Numbered from the stretch's first letter, positions 1 through 6,441 are shown. The stretch is 23,335 nucleotides of DNA from a virus (IMGVR_UViG_3300030419_001062:29713-53047); one strand, 5' to 3'. Notes: generated by a model not told the origin, from the sequence alone. Program-made: numbers and translations.

Positions 1-31
1 GAAACAGATGGTTTATTTTTTTGTTTTGCCA

Positions 32-256
32 TTATTCTTCCTCTTCGTTTTGTTCTCTTGCTTTCTTTCTAGCGATAGCAACATCAGATAGTGAATCAAG
101 GACAACTACATTTGTTATCTCATCATCTGATAGGTTTATATTATGTTCTTCAGCAAATGAATGTTTTAATTTATCAATAAAATCATCCCTAGTTTCTGCT
201 TCAAAACCAAACTGTGTGAATCTGATAGTTATATCAGCACTCCATTCTTTAGACAT
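32..256 (-). CDS. Small acidic hypothetical protein (74 aa)
   Basis: I do not recognise this 74-residue protein. It reads as an acidic alpha/beta protein with a short charged C-terminal tail (ends EQNEEEE). No cysteine cluster, membrane segment or catalytic motif is visible. The start is well supported: an AGGAGG Shine-Dalgarno site lies a few bases upstream of the ATG on the minus strand. It is the most downstream gene of the leftward block in this window and lies 8 bp after the preceding gene, so it is probably cotranscribed with the helicase. Only 31 bases remain to its left and they hold no further gene start. Confidence 0.7.
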   Translation of the reverse strand: MSKEWSADITIRFTQFGFEAETRDDFIDKLKHSFAEEHNINLSDDEITNVVVLDSLSDVAIARKKAREQNEEEE

Positions 257-264
257 ATGTCCTC

Positions 265-528
265 CTATTCACAAGTATCACAAAGAAATCTATCTTTAAG
301 TTCTTCTTCGCTTACTTGATTTCCGTTATTGATTGTAAGATAGCCTTTAGACTTTATTGTATGTAAGTCATCCATTAACTTTGTCAAGTCATCAGGGCTT
401 TCTCCTGTTATTTTATTAACATTATCTCTGTAATAAACAACAGATTTATATAGTAATTTCCATTCATCATCATTGACAAGGATACCATATCTTTGATAAT
501 CGTTAGTTTTTTCTTCCATTTCTTTCAT
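265..528 (-). CDS. Small hypothetical protein (about 84-87 aa)
   Basis: This is an unrecognised small protein, mostly helical in appearance, with a CxxC pair at its extreme C-terminus (LCDTCE). Two in-frame starts are possible. The ATG at 528 has GGA directly against it, whereas the fourth codon (ATG at 519) has AAGGA about nine bases upstream and may be the true start, giving 84 aa. Either way its start lies inside the 3' end of the helicase gene (17-26 bp overlap), which suggests translational coupling. Function is unknown; the company of the helicase suggests a replication accessory role, but that is inference only. Confidence 0.65.
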   Translation of the reverse strand: MKEMEEKTNDYQRYGILVNDDEWKLLYKSVVYYRDNVNKITGESPDDLTKLMDDLHTIKSKGYLTINNGNQVSEEELKDRFLCDTCE

Positions 529-1846
529 TCCTTATTCTTATCGTTTCATTTAATGCATCATCAGATGAATCAACTACTGCACATCTATCACCTGCTACAC
601 CAAGATGAACGCTACCAGTTTTACCGTATCTATTCTTACCTAATACTATCTCCAGTCCATACTCTCCATTTTGAGAGTCTTCGTAGTAGTATCTCCAGTC
701 ATAATACATAAATAAAATCATTTCAGCGTCTTGCTCTATCGAACCCGAATCTCTTAAATCTCTCATTATAGGGCGTTTATTTTGTCTATTTTCACACTCT
801 CTATTTAATTGAGATAAAAGGATAGCAGACATATTATAAGTCTTACACGCTCTTTTGTATTGTTTCATAATAGAGTCAATTCTTAGTCTATTATCATCAA
901 TCCCTGGAACATCTATAAGACCTATATAGTCATCTATAACTACATCAGGTTTATACTTTCGTATTTCTCGCATGGCACTATCTATGTCAAAAAGATTATC
1001 AAACATTCTAAGGTCTTTAAAATCTTCTGAAATCTTTTTCCGTGCTTCTTCAGCATCTTCAGCATCTCCATCAATAAAGTTTCCAAGTCTCATTGATTCT
1101 GCTGATAGTTGTGATGATTCCATTACAATTAGTTTCTTCATCATTTCTATATTAGACATCTCACGATTAAAAACTAAAACCTTTCTACCTTCTTTCAATA
1201 ATCTTCTAACTATATTTATCATCATTGTCGATTTGAAATGCCCAGGTCTTCCTGCAATAACAGTAATTTCTTGTCTTGTCATTCCACCTGTTAGGTCGTC
1301 TAGTTTACTATAACCTGTGCTTATTAGATTTTCTGTGTTAAACATATTTTCAACAGATTCACCTAATAATTCATCCAAGTCAAAGTTTTTCTGAACTTCG
1401 AGATTTAGTATATCTTCTATTTCTCTATTAAGTTTAGATAGTGCTAGTGTCGAATCTTCCATTGAGCCAAATAGTGAATTTTGAATTTCAGTTGATTTTT
1501 TGATTATATTTCTCATCAACCATTTTTGATATACTATTTTAGCATATCTATTAGCAGTTGATGGACTTACTACATCTTGAACTAAATCAACTAAATATAA
1601 GGAAGGGCTATTACACCCTTTAGTATTTTCCCCTATATCGTGCAGTAATGTGATAGCATCAATCTTCTTTCCATTCTTCTGCATAGACATAATAGATTTC
1701 CATATTGTCTGGTGCCATGTAGAATAAAAACATTCATGCGTTGGTAAATACTCGTGGCAAGAATCATATTGATTATTATCACTTAGTATTGAACCAATTA
1801 CTGCTTTCTCCGCTTCTTCACTATGAGGCGATATTTGTCGTCTCAT
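503..1846 (-). CDS. DnaB-type replicative DNA helicase
   Basis: This is a 447-aa DnaB-family hexameric helicase that would unwind DNA at the phage replication fork. Residues 1-105 are an N-terminal DnaB-like helical domain (HSEEAEKAVIGSIL is typical). The RecA-like motor spans about 170-435: P-loop region IAGRPGHFKST (197-207), Walker B VVIDDY (302-307), the glutamine-containing H3-type segment ILLSQLNRE (342-350), an RDLRDSGSIEQDA segment (362-374), and the C-terminal LGKNRYGKTG loop. The P-loop is unusual: the Gly normally before the catalytic Lys is Phe (HFKS instead of xGKT). The start is clear, with AAAGGAGA just upstream, and it overlaps the 65-aa gene before it by four bases (ATGA). 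No primase domain is fused. Confidence 0.93.
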   Translation of the reverse strand: MRRQISPHSEEAEKAVIGSILSDNNQYDSCHEYLPTHECFYSTWHQTIWKSIMSMQKNGKKIDAITLLHDIGENTKGCNSPSLYLVDLVQDVVSPSTANRYAKIVYQKWLMRNIIKKSTEIQNSLFGSMEDSTLALSKLNREIEDILNLEVQKNFDLDELLGESVENMFNTENLISTGYSKLDDLTGGMTRQEITVIAGRPGHFKSTMMINIVRRLLKEGRKVLVFNREMSNIEMMKKLIVMESSQLSAESMRLGNFIDGDAEDAEEARKKISEDFKDLRMFDNLFDIDSAMREIRKYKPDVVIDDYIGLIDVPGIDDNRLRIDSIMKQYKRACKTYNMSAILLSQLNRECENRQNKRPIMRDLRDSGSIEQDAEMILFMYYDWRYYYEDSQNGEYGLEIVLGKNRYGKTGSVHLGVAGDRCAVVDSSDDALNETIRIRNERNGRKN

Positions 1847-2040
1847 ATTTTCTCCTTTATGTAATAGTATCTTGTTCCATGTATCTTTGCAGACTTAATC
1901 TTTTTACCTTTAACAATTAAATCTGCAAAGTACATCCTCGGCAATGGTATACCTTTTTCTATTAAGTCTTTAACGCTGTGTGGTTTAAGTCGCAATAGAA
2001 CTTCAACACGATTACTCGACATCCTGTTTTTCGCCTTCAT
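1843..2040 (-). CDS. Small basic protein, possibly winged-helix
   Basis: This is a 65-aa (or 59-aa, from the ATG at 2022) lysine-rich protein. The segment SVKDLIEKGIPLPRMYFADL followed by a basic beta-hairpin-like end (KIHGTRYYYI) is compatible with a small winged-helix DNA-binding fold, but this is a guess from pattern, not a recognised family. Its 5' end overlaps the upstream DUF669-like gene by 29 bp and its stop overlaps the helicase start (ATGA); its last codons contain the helicase Shine-Dalgarno site. That placement makes it a real gene with high likelihood. A helicase loader or accessory role is possible but unproven. Confidence 0.65.
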   Translation of the reverse strand: MKAKNRMSSNRVEVLLRLKPHSVKDLIEKGIPLPRMYFADLIVKGKKIKSAKIHGTRYYYIKEKI

Positions 2041-2530
2041 CCCACGACCTAAGTAATCTTGCCGCAGTTTCTTTTCTCATACCATTTCTAGTATGATACT
2101 CATTTTTAAAGACGTTAATTATAACAGGTAGCCCCATAACCATGTCCTTGGTAATGTTTGGTAGTTTGTAAATAGTAGAGCCACTTCCATTACTTACTTT
2201 CTCCATTTCTATACCAAGTTTATCTAAGGTTTGCTTATATGCAAAATTACCAGCACGGACCCGCTGGTTAGACGGGTCCAATGATGTTTTGAATCTGAAT
2301 ATACCTGTGTCATTAACTTGACTATTGGCATATTCTGAATCTGCCAGTTGGTATGTAAGATGATATAAGTCGCAAATATTACCTTGCTTGGTCTTAATAT
2401 CTCTTTTAACTGACATATCTACAATGTGTGCTGGGTATGTTCCCTTTGGTATGCTTACCTCTTTCACTTCCTCATAATATGATTCATCAGAATCAAATGA
2501 GGCGAGTATATCATCAACTTCAGGAGGCAT
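2012..2530 (-). CDS. DUF669-like protein, putative ssDNA-binding protein
   Basis: This 172-aa protein has the layout I associate with phage DUF669 proteins, which usually sit in recombination cassettes and are thought to act like single-strand DNA-binding proteins: an acidic N-terminus, then a beta-rich core opening with IPKGTYPAHIVDMS, a middle NFAYKQTLDKLGIE helix, and a closing strand pair around VMGLPVIINVFKNEY (residues 132-146). The assignment is by pattern and context only. It lies between the Rad52-like annealing protein (11-bp overlap upstream) and the helicase, where a ssDNA-binding partner would be expected. Start ATG at 2530 is within the end of the preceding gene. Inside the gene, bases 2257-2279 form a perfect 7-bp inverted repeat. 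Confidence 0.6.
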   Translation of the reverse strand: MPPEVDDILASFDSDESYYEEVKEVSIPKGTYPAHIVDMSVKRDIKTKQGNICDLYHLTYQLADSEYANSQVNDTGIFRFKTSLDPSNQRVRAGNFAYKQTLDKLGIEMEKVSNGSGSTIYKLPNITKDMVMGLPVIINVFKNEYHTRNGMRKETAARLLRSWDEGEKQDVE

Positions 2531-3137
2531 TATCTGCTACCAGTAGTTCATTCAACTTCGACATAGTGGCTTCGAGGTTTGAAGGGGTTATTTTGCCATC
2601 TGCTAATGCTTTTAAAACCTTCTTTGCTTCGTCTTCGGGAATTCCGTTACAAGCATCTTGTATGGTTTTTTGCTGTGCCATAGTTATAGTGGATGGTTTG
2701 GGTGCTTTAAGTGATGAAACATATTTGTTATCATCAAACATTCCCATAAAAACATCAGCATTGAATCCAAGTTTACTCAGACCTTTGGTAAGAGCATCTG
2801 TGGCAACTTTCTTGGCAAAGTCATCATCTATTCTACCATTTCTTTTATAAGTGATAGAAGAACTGATAGGGAATCTGTATTCCTTATCATCATCTTCTAA
2901 CTTATACCAGAGCATAGCAGAATAAAGAAATAAGCCGTCTTCCTCATAGCAGTGGAAATTCTCTCCTAAGACACCCCAACCTTTACCGAAAGGACCGAAT
3001 AGTTCAGTCGCCATCTTTAATTGGTATTGAGCACCTATTGCTGTAAATCCACCACGCTGATTCACTTTCTTAGTGTATTTCGGGTCAGTAGTATCTACCT
3101 TTGACCAGACATCACTAAGTCCATTACTTTCTTTCAT
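2520..3137 (-). CDS. Rad52-like single-strand annealing protein
   Basis: This 205-aa protein looks like a phage Rad52/ERF-superfamily recombinase (Sak-type), which anneals complementary single strands during phage recombination and replication. Supporting pattern: an N-terminal DVWSKVDTTDPKYTK segment, then RGGFTAIGAQYQLKMATELFGPFGKGW (about 29-54), a beta-rich middle, and the characteristic KKVATDALTKGLSKLGFNAD segment followed by FMGMFDDNKYV (109-140). The last 60 residues are a separate, lower-complexity helical tail, as is common for protein-interaction ends. The start has a strong AAAGGAGA site. A folded RNA and A/T run lie in its 160-base leader. The nearby PD-(D/E)XK nuclease and DUF669-like protein make a plausible recombination set. 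Confidence 0.82.
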   Translation of the reverse strand: MKESNGLSDVWSKVDTTDPKYTKKVNQRGGFTAIGAQYQLKMATELFGPFGKGWGVLGENFHCYEEDGLFLYSAMLWYKLEDDDKEYRFPISSSITYKRNGRIDDDFAKKVATDALTKGLSKLGFNADVFMGMFDDNKYVSSLKAPKPSTITMAQQKTIQDACNGIPEDEAKKVLKALADGKITPSNLEATMSKLNELLVADNAS

Positions 3138-3168
3138 TTGTGGTCTCCTTTATTTAAAAAAAATTTTT

Positions 3169-3237
3169 GGGGACTTGGCATATAGACGTTCATTCGTTGT
3201 CTGTGGCTAACTTCTTGTACAGAGCAACCAAGCCCCC
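3169..3237 (-). ncRNA. Folded leader RNA / terminator-like structure before the Rad52-like gene
   Basis: On the minus strand this 69-base stretch is closed by GGGGCTTGG pairing with CCAAGTCCCC (nine pairs, one bulged T). Inside, TTGCTCTGT can pair with ACAGACAA with one bulged C, giving a second hairpin. It is followed by AAAAA and then TTTTTTTT just before the Shine-Dalgarno site of the downstream gene. The layout could be an intrinsic terminator or attenuator with a long folded head, or a processed leader. I recognise no known riboswitch class. It lies in the 161-base gap between the 88-aa gene and the annealing-protein gene; the rest of that gap shows nothing clear. Confidence 0.5.
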
Positions 3238-3298
3238 TAATACACGGGTACGTGAACTATTAACTACAATCGAATTGTTAAACCCATGCATTATTATA

Positions 3299-3565
3299 TT
3301 ATCCTTGATTATCAAATACTGCTTTGGTTAGTCGTTTTGCAACATCCTCAGCATTACGTTCTTTAATTACCTGCCAGTTCTTTATATAATCTTTCACCTC
3401 AAGTAAAGCAGACATATTTAATAATGCTTCTCTACTTTCTTTATTATCTCCATTAACGTATTGTTCCATCCATAAAAGAACTTCATCTAATATATCAAGG
3501 TAATGTTTATGGTTAGAATTTGTCTTAACAAGTTTTTTTGCATCTATAACTTCAAAATCACTCAT
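3299..3565 (-). CDS. Hypothetical helical protein (88 aa)
   Basis: This 88-aa protein is predicted mostly helical from its sequence (HYLDILDEVLLWMEQYV, then SREALLNMSALLEVKDYIKNW) and has no cysteine or membrane motifs. I do not recognise a family. Its ATG overlaps the stop of the upstream membrane-protein gene by four bases (ATGA), indicating coupled translation. Downstream lies the folded leader element before the annealing-protein gene, so it may be the last gene of a transcript that starts near the nuclease. Function unknown. Confidence 0.65.
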   Translation of the reverse strand: MSDFEVIDAKKLVKTNSNHKHYLDILDEVLLWMEQYVNGDNKESREALLNMSALLEVKDYIKNWQVIKERNAEDVAKRLTKAVFDNQG

Positions 3566-3789
3566 TTACGGAATCCTTCTAACCATTCTTTTACTTTGTC
3601 ATAGAAACTATAATTCTCAACGGGCATACCTAAATGCTCTTTGATGTCATATATAGCGTTTCTAATCATTATGTTGGTACAAGTAAAGACTAAGAAACCT
3701 AAGCCGACAAATAGACACGCTATCCACCAACCATTCGCTTCCCAACCTACAAACTCGGTCCACCATATCCAGTATAAAGAATCTCTCAT
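3562..3789 (-). CDS. Trp-rich single-span membrane protein (75 aa)
   Basis: The open frame continues upstream to 3909, but that part overlaps the nuclease gene. The ATG at 3789 has an excellent AAAGGAGT site and starts one base after the nuclease stop, so I take 3789 as the start. The 75-aa product begins MRDSLYWIWWTEFVGW, carries seven tryptophans in its first 23 residues, then one hydrophobic span (about WWIACLFVGLGFLVFTCTNI, residues 22-41) and a charged helical tail of about 30 residues. It is likely anchored in the inner membrane. A holin-like or membrane-tethering role is conceivable, but nothing proves it and its place among recombination genes is unusual for lysis. Confidence 0.72.
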   Translation of the reverse strand: MRDSLYWIWWTEFVGWEANGWWIACLFVGLGFLVFTCTNIMIRNAIYDIKEHLGMPVENYSFYDKVKEWLEGFRK

Positions 3790-3790
3790 C

Positions 3791-4510
3791 TTATACTCCT
3801 TTAATTCCACCACCACATACATCGAAATATTTACAATACTTAGGGTTGCATTCCCAATTATAAACTGGTGCATCCCCCGTTCCAATAGGTGGTAGTTCGT
3901 TGTTGTCAATATAAGTATTTACTTTCCCCCAATATTCTTTAACTCTATCTATAGTTTCATCTATAGGTAAAGTTATAGTTTTTATAATAGATTTATCTTT
4001 ATTATAATATATTAATCCTACCTCTTCTATTCCTATATTAGGATGTTCTTTTAGAAACCAGTAAGCGTAAGTGCCTATCTGGAGAGCATAATTTCCAACA
4101 TCGCCATTGGAGAGAGATTTGAATTTCCAAGCGTTGCAAGTCTTTATATCGTATAAAGTTCCATCATCAACAAAAGCCAAGTCTATAAATCCACGAACTC
4201 TAAATTCTGGAATAAATAGTTCTTTTTCTATGTAGATTGGCGTACCAGTTTGATTTGCCCACTCTTGGACTGCTTTTTGAATATCTTCATGGACTATATC
4301 GCCCAATCTGAATAATCGGAGGGTGTCGGCATCAAAGCCTTCTTCTAAAATTATTGTCTCATCTAACGAGAATATATGCTTTCGCATACAAAGACCTGCA
4401 CTGGAGGAATGTAACCACTCCTCCAGTCCAGTATAACGTAACTTTTGTTTATTCTCATTGATAGACTTTATGTATGAATCGTATATTTCCTTAACATTCG
4501 GTCTACCCAT
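3791..4510 (-). CDS. PD-(D/E)XK nuclease, Cas4/RecB-like with Fe-S cysteines
   Basis: This 239-aa protein belongs to the PD-(D/E)XK superfamily and resembles Cas4/RecB-type exonucleases. Visible active-site residues are H74 (LGDIVHEDIQ), D110 in RGFIDLAF, D121 and K123 in LYDIKTC, and the Q144/Y148 motif (QIGTYAYW). Four cysteines are placed as in the iron-sulfur nucleases: C41 (SSAGLCMRKH) and C221, C226, C232 near the end (ECNPKYCKYFDVC). It would resect DNA ends to give single strands for the Rad52-like protein encoded 654 bp downstream. The stop is one base before the next gene's ATG. The absence of Cas1/Cas2 or a repeat array argues against a CRISPR role. Confidence 0.85.
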   Translation of the reverse strand: MGRPNVKEIYDSYIKSINENKQKLRYTGLEEWLHSSSAGLCMRKHIFSLDETIILEEGFDADTLRLFRLGDIVHEDIQKAVQEWANQTGTPIYIEKELFIPEFRVRGFIDLAFVDDGTLYDIKTCNAWKFKSLSNGDVGNYALQIGTYAYWFLKEHPNIGIEEVGLIYYNKDKSIIKTITLPIDETIDRVKEYWGKVNTYIDNNELPPIGTGDAPVYNWECNPKYCKYFDVCGGGIKGV

Positions 4511-4513
4511 ATG

Positions 4514-4699
4514 CTAAACTCTTTTACGTTTTGCTTGAAAAACTGATTTTGGCAGTATTGTCTTTTGTGAATCAACATACTGTTCAACAAGTTCTCCAAG
4601 TTTGTCTTGTAAAATGTCTCCATTGATAGTACATATTAGTTTGAATTGTCTCCAAACTCCATCTTCGCAACGGAAACTTTTTGGTTTTAATTGTGTCAT
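4514..4699 (-). CDS. Small ribbon-helix-helix-like protein
   Basis: The frame can be extended to 4750, but the ATG at 4699 follows a purine-rich AAGAAGAGAGA ribosome site and starts a compact 61-aa protein, so I prefer it. The sequence SFRCEDGVWRQFKLICTING, followed by a helix DKLGELVEQYVDS, matches the usual rhythm of ribbon-helix-helix (CopG/Arc-like) DNA-binding proteins: strand, helix, turn, helix. If so it may regulate the leftward genes, possibly from the AT-rich 190-base leader in front of it. The C-terminal end is basic (QAKRKRV). Family assignment is by pattern only. Its stop lies three bases before the nuclease start. Confidence 0.6.
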   Translation of the reverse strand: MTQLKPKSFRCEDGVWRQFKLICTINGDILQDKLGELVEQYVDSQKTILPKSVFQAKRKRV

Positions 4700-4890
4700 G
4701 GCGTCTCTCTTCTTTAAAAATGCGTTTTTCTGCGTACATAAAATTAGCAAATTTCGAGATTTTTTAATAAATGTTTTAAATAAAACAATATATCAAAAAA
4801 TATCACTTGATTTTTTGCTTTTTCGCTGTCGCCTGGGCTGTCGTATCCCAGAAAAAAAACGATTTGTTCCATATTTATATGCCACAACTT
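4700..4890 (-). promoter_or_regulatory. AT-rich leader with a small hairpin, possible promoter
   Basis: This 191-base gap is very AT-rich. Bases 4833-4851 form a 5-bp GC hairpin (CTGGG with CCCAG) beside an eight-base A/T run, with two direct copies of GCTGTCG around it. The run of T precedes the hairpin on the minus strand, so it is not a standard terminator for the leftward genes. Further down there is a TTGATA element with only weak -10 candidates 17-19 bases later. A promoter for the regulator-nuclease group is plausible from context but is not proved by the sequence. Confidence 0.3.
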
Positions 4891-5547
4891 CTAAGAGATA
4901 ACGAATCCTCCACTTTTTAAGCAGAATGTAGCAAAGTTACGGACATTCTCTTTATCAATTTGGTAACTATTCTCAAAATGAGGGGTTTTCCCCTTACCAT
5001 TACAAGCGTTACAACCCTTGCATTTGTGTGCCCATTCATATCCTACATCCAAAGGTGAATTACCCGTTCTGTCTTTTGGTTTTAGACTATCGTGATGTTT
5101 TAACCACTCTTTCTCACTTTTCCATCCTTCCCATCCTTCTCTTGTTCCAGTACCTTCGCAACAATGGCATTCTTCATCTTCTAAAGTTGCTACAAATTTC
5201 TTTCTAGCATCTATTAGTTTATCAATACTACCATTGTCGAGTAGTGTCCAGAGTCTATTTCCAACTCGTGTAGCCTTATCAGACGTTATGCAATGACTGT
5301 CATTAAATCCACCTGCTAACATATCCTTTTCATCAAGAATATCAGTAGAAACAGAGCATACCATCTCCCATAGTGGTCTCCACCACCAATTATTGTTACG
5401 AAAGTATGCTCCATCTACTGTTTTCAGCAGATTAAAGTATTCCTCAGATTCTCTTTTATTACTCCAATCAAGAGGTTGAGGAATGGTCATTCCACTAGGC
5501 TGAATACCTGTTAAGTCGAATCCCATATCTACTGTAATCTCCTTCAT
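4891..5547 (-). CDS. Hypothetical protein with DnaJ-type zinc finger motifs
   Basis: This 218-aa protein is unrecognised overall but carries two CxxCxGxG motifs like the zinc-binding repeats of DnaJ: CHCCEGTG (127-134) and CNACNGKG (179-186), with an extra cysteine at 176 and an insertion of about 45 residues between the motifs. The N-terminal 120 residues include a very Trp-rich stretch (NNNWWWRPLWEMV, 51-63). No J-domain is present, so it is not a DnaJ. It starts inside the stop codon of the ParB-like gene (TAATG), without a clear ribosome site of its own, so it depends on coupling. A role in DNA modification or binding is possible, but nothing shows it. Confidence 0.72.
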   Translation of the reverse strand: MKEITVDMGFDLTGIQPSGMTIPQPLDWSNKRESEEYFNLLKTVDGAYFRNNNWWWRPLWEMVCSVSTDILDEKDMLAGGFNDSHCITSDKATRVGNRLWTLLDNGSIDKLIDARKKFVATLEDEECHCCEGTGTREGWEGWKSEKEWLKHHDSLKPKDRTGNSPLDVGYEWAHKCKGCNACNGKGKTPHFENSYQIDKENVRNFATFCLKSGGFVIS

Positions 5548-6326
5548 TATATGAAGCGTACAAATGACTGAGAGTGGAAGTTATAAACTCCTTCGAGTTC
5601 ACGACAACACTCCTGCCATTTAGAACAAGGTCTCAACTTTTGACTATACTTAGAGAGTCGTTTGCACATCCTTTCGTGATTGTACTCTGGATGGGTTAAG
5701 ATGTTTAATATAGCCATCATCCAACTTTTATTAACAGAGAAAGGCATCAATCTGCGAATATCGCCAGATAGAGTTGCCAATTCGTTTGCTTCATTGATGT
5801 TGGGGATTGCTAATGAACCATCTTTAAACTCATCAAACATAGCCTTTGAATACGTTCCATGATTAAGCATAGTTAATGCCATTGTATGGCTTAATGAATG
5901 CTTTCTCTTGAAACCAGCATATATTTTGTATGCAGAGTTTTCATTCTTAGCAAGATGATACTTTAACCAGTCTTGAGGACCCCACCTTTTCACATTTTGA
6001 GACACCATTCCGATGTCATTTACGTGCAAAGCGTCATCCACTTGGTAAAAGATTGGAAGTCCTAATTCCATTCTTGCTACAAAACGATGTTGTCCATCAT
6101 AGATTCTGAAATCAGAGTCTACAAGGATAGGGTACTTCTCTCCAAGGTCTTTTTTACGCAATGACCTTTTAAGTTGCTTAACAAATGGTTTCGTTACTTT
6201 CCTATTCTCGTCAAGAACGGAAAATAAAGAATAATCCATTGTCATCTTTGTTTGTGCATAGATTCCCATCTCTTGGTTAAGAGTTGGTTTTAACTCGGTA
6301 GTCATTGTCATTTTATTCTTAGACAT
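5547..6326 (-). CDS. ParB/Srx-fold domain protein
   Basis: The frame is open up to 6434, but that would run over the tRNA-like element. The ATG at 6326 has AAAGGAAA at good spacing and starts MSKNKMTMTT, so I use it (259 aa). Residues about 45-97 resemble a ParB/sulfiredoxin-fold domain: KYPILVDSDFRIYDGQHRF, then VARMELGLPIFYQV. The DGQHR box is the usual phosphate-binding GxxR motif of this superfamily. The remaining 160 residues look helical and could bind DNA. No ParA partner is visible, so plasmid-type partition is unlikely; in phages such proteins can be regulators, nucleases or modification enzymes. A perfect 8-bp inverted repeat in its leader may be its own operator. Confidence 0.72.
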   Translation of the reverse strand: MSKNKMTMTTELKPTLNQEMGIYAQTKMTMDYSLFSVLDENRKVTKPFVKQLKRSLRKKDLGEKYPILVDSDFRIYDGQHRFVARMELGLPIFYQVDDALHVNDIGMVSQNVKRWGPQDWLKYHLAKNENSAYKIYAGFKRKHSLSHTMALTMLNHGTYSKAMFDEFKDGSLAIPNINEANELATLSGDIRRLMPFSVNKSWMMAILNILTHPEYNHERMCKRLSKYSQKLRPCSKWQECCRELEGVYNFHSQSFVRFI

Positions 6327-6351
6327 AAGTATTTCCTTTATCATTGTTAAG

Positions 6352-6390
6352 ATATAGTGCTTTTGCCATACCAAATTACCTTCACTATAT
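6352..6390 (-). repeat. Inverted repeat in the leader of the ParB-like gene
   Basis: ATATAGTG and CACTATAT form a perfect 8-bp inverted repeat separated by 23 bases, and inside the loop TTTG can pair with CAAA. It lies between the tRNA-like element and the ribosome site of the ParB-like gene. It could be an operator for a dimeric protein or an mRNA hairpin. No U-run follows, so it is not an intrinsic terminator. Confidence 0.45.
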
Positions 6391-6400
6391 ACAAAATTGA

Positions 6401-6441
6401 GAATAGGGGAGGAATCGAACCTCCCTGCAACCATTCTATTC
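6401..6441 (-). ncRNA. Minimal tRNA-like element (acceptor stem plus T-arm, 41 nt)
   Basis: On the minus strand GAATAG pairs with CTATTC as an acceptor-like stem. It encloses a linker with AATGGTT (the usual tRNA D-loop sequence) and a perfect T-arm, GGAGG-TTCGATT-CCTCC, that can be extended to six pairs. Together the stems give 12 pairs, as in the acceptor-T stack of a real tRNA. There is no D-stem, anticodon arm or encoded CCA, so it cannot decode. It starts ten bases after the stop of the 95-aa gene. It shares 16 T-arm bases and GAATGGTT with the element at 11271-11345. It may be a processing signal, a tRNA mimic or a remnant. Confidence 0.55.

Noticed and set aside
3790-3909. N-terminal extension of the Trp-rich membrane protein
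   Set aside because: It overlaps the nuclease gene for 119 bases, whereas the ATG at 3789 has AAAGGAGT and follows the nuclease stop directly.
3791-4510. CRISPR Cas4 adaptation gene
   Set aside because: No Cas1, Cas2 or repeat-spacer array is found; the recombination neighbours fit a phage exonuclease better.
4833-4851. Intrinsic terminator
   Set aside because: On the minus strand the T-run comes before the hairpin, and on the plus strand the hairpin is followed by A, so neither direction has the correct order.
4872-4879. TATAAATA on the minus strand, like a T4 late promoter
   Set aside because: The same eight bases occur at 13844-13851 and inside a gene at 12483-12490, so in this AT-rich DNA it is not informative, and no T4-type late system is visible.
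6327-6434. N-terminal extension of the ParB-like protein
   Set aside because: The extra codons run across the hairpin and tRNA-like element, and the internal ATG at 6326 has a proper ribosome site.
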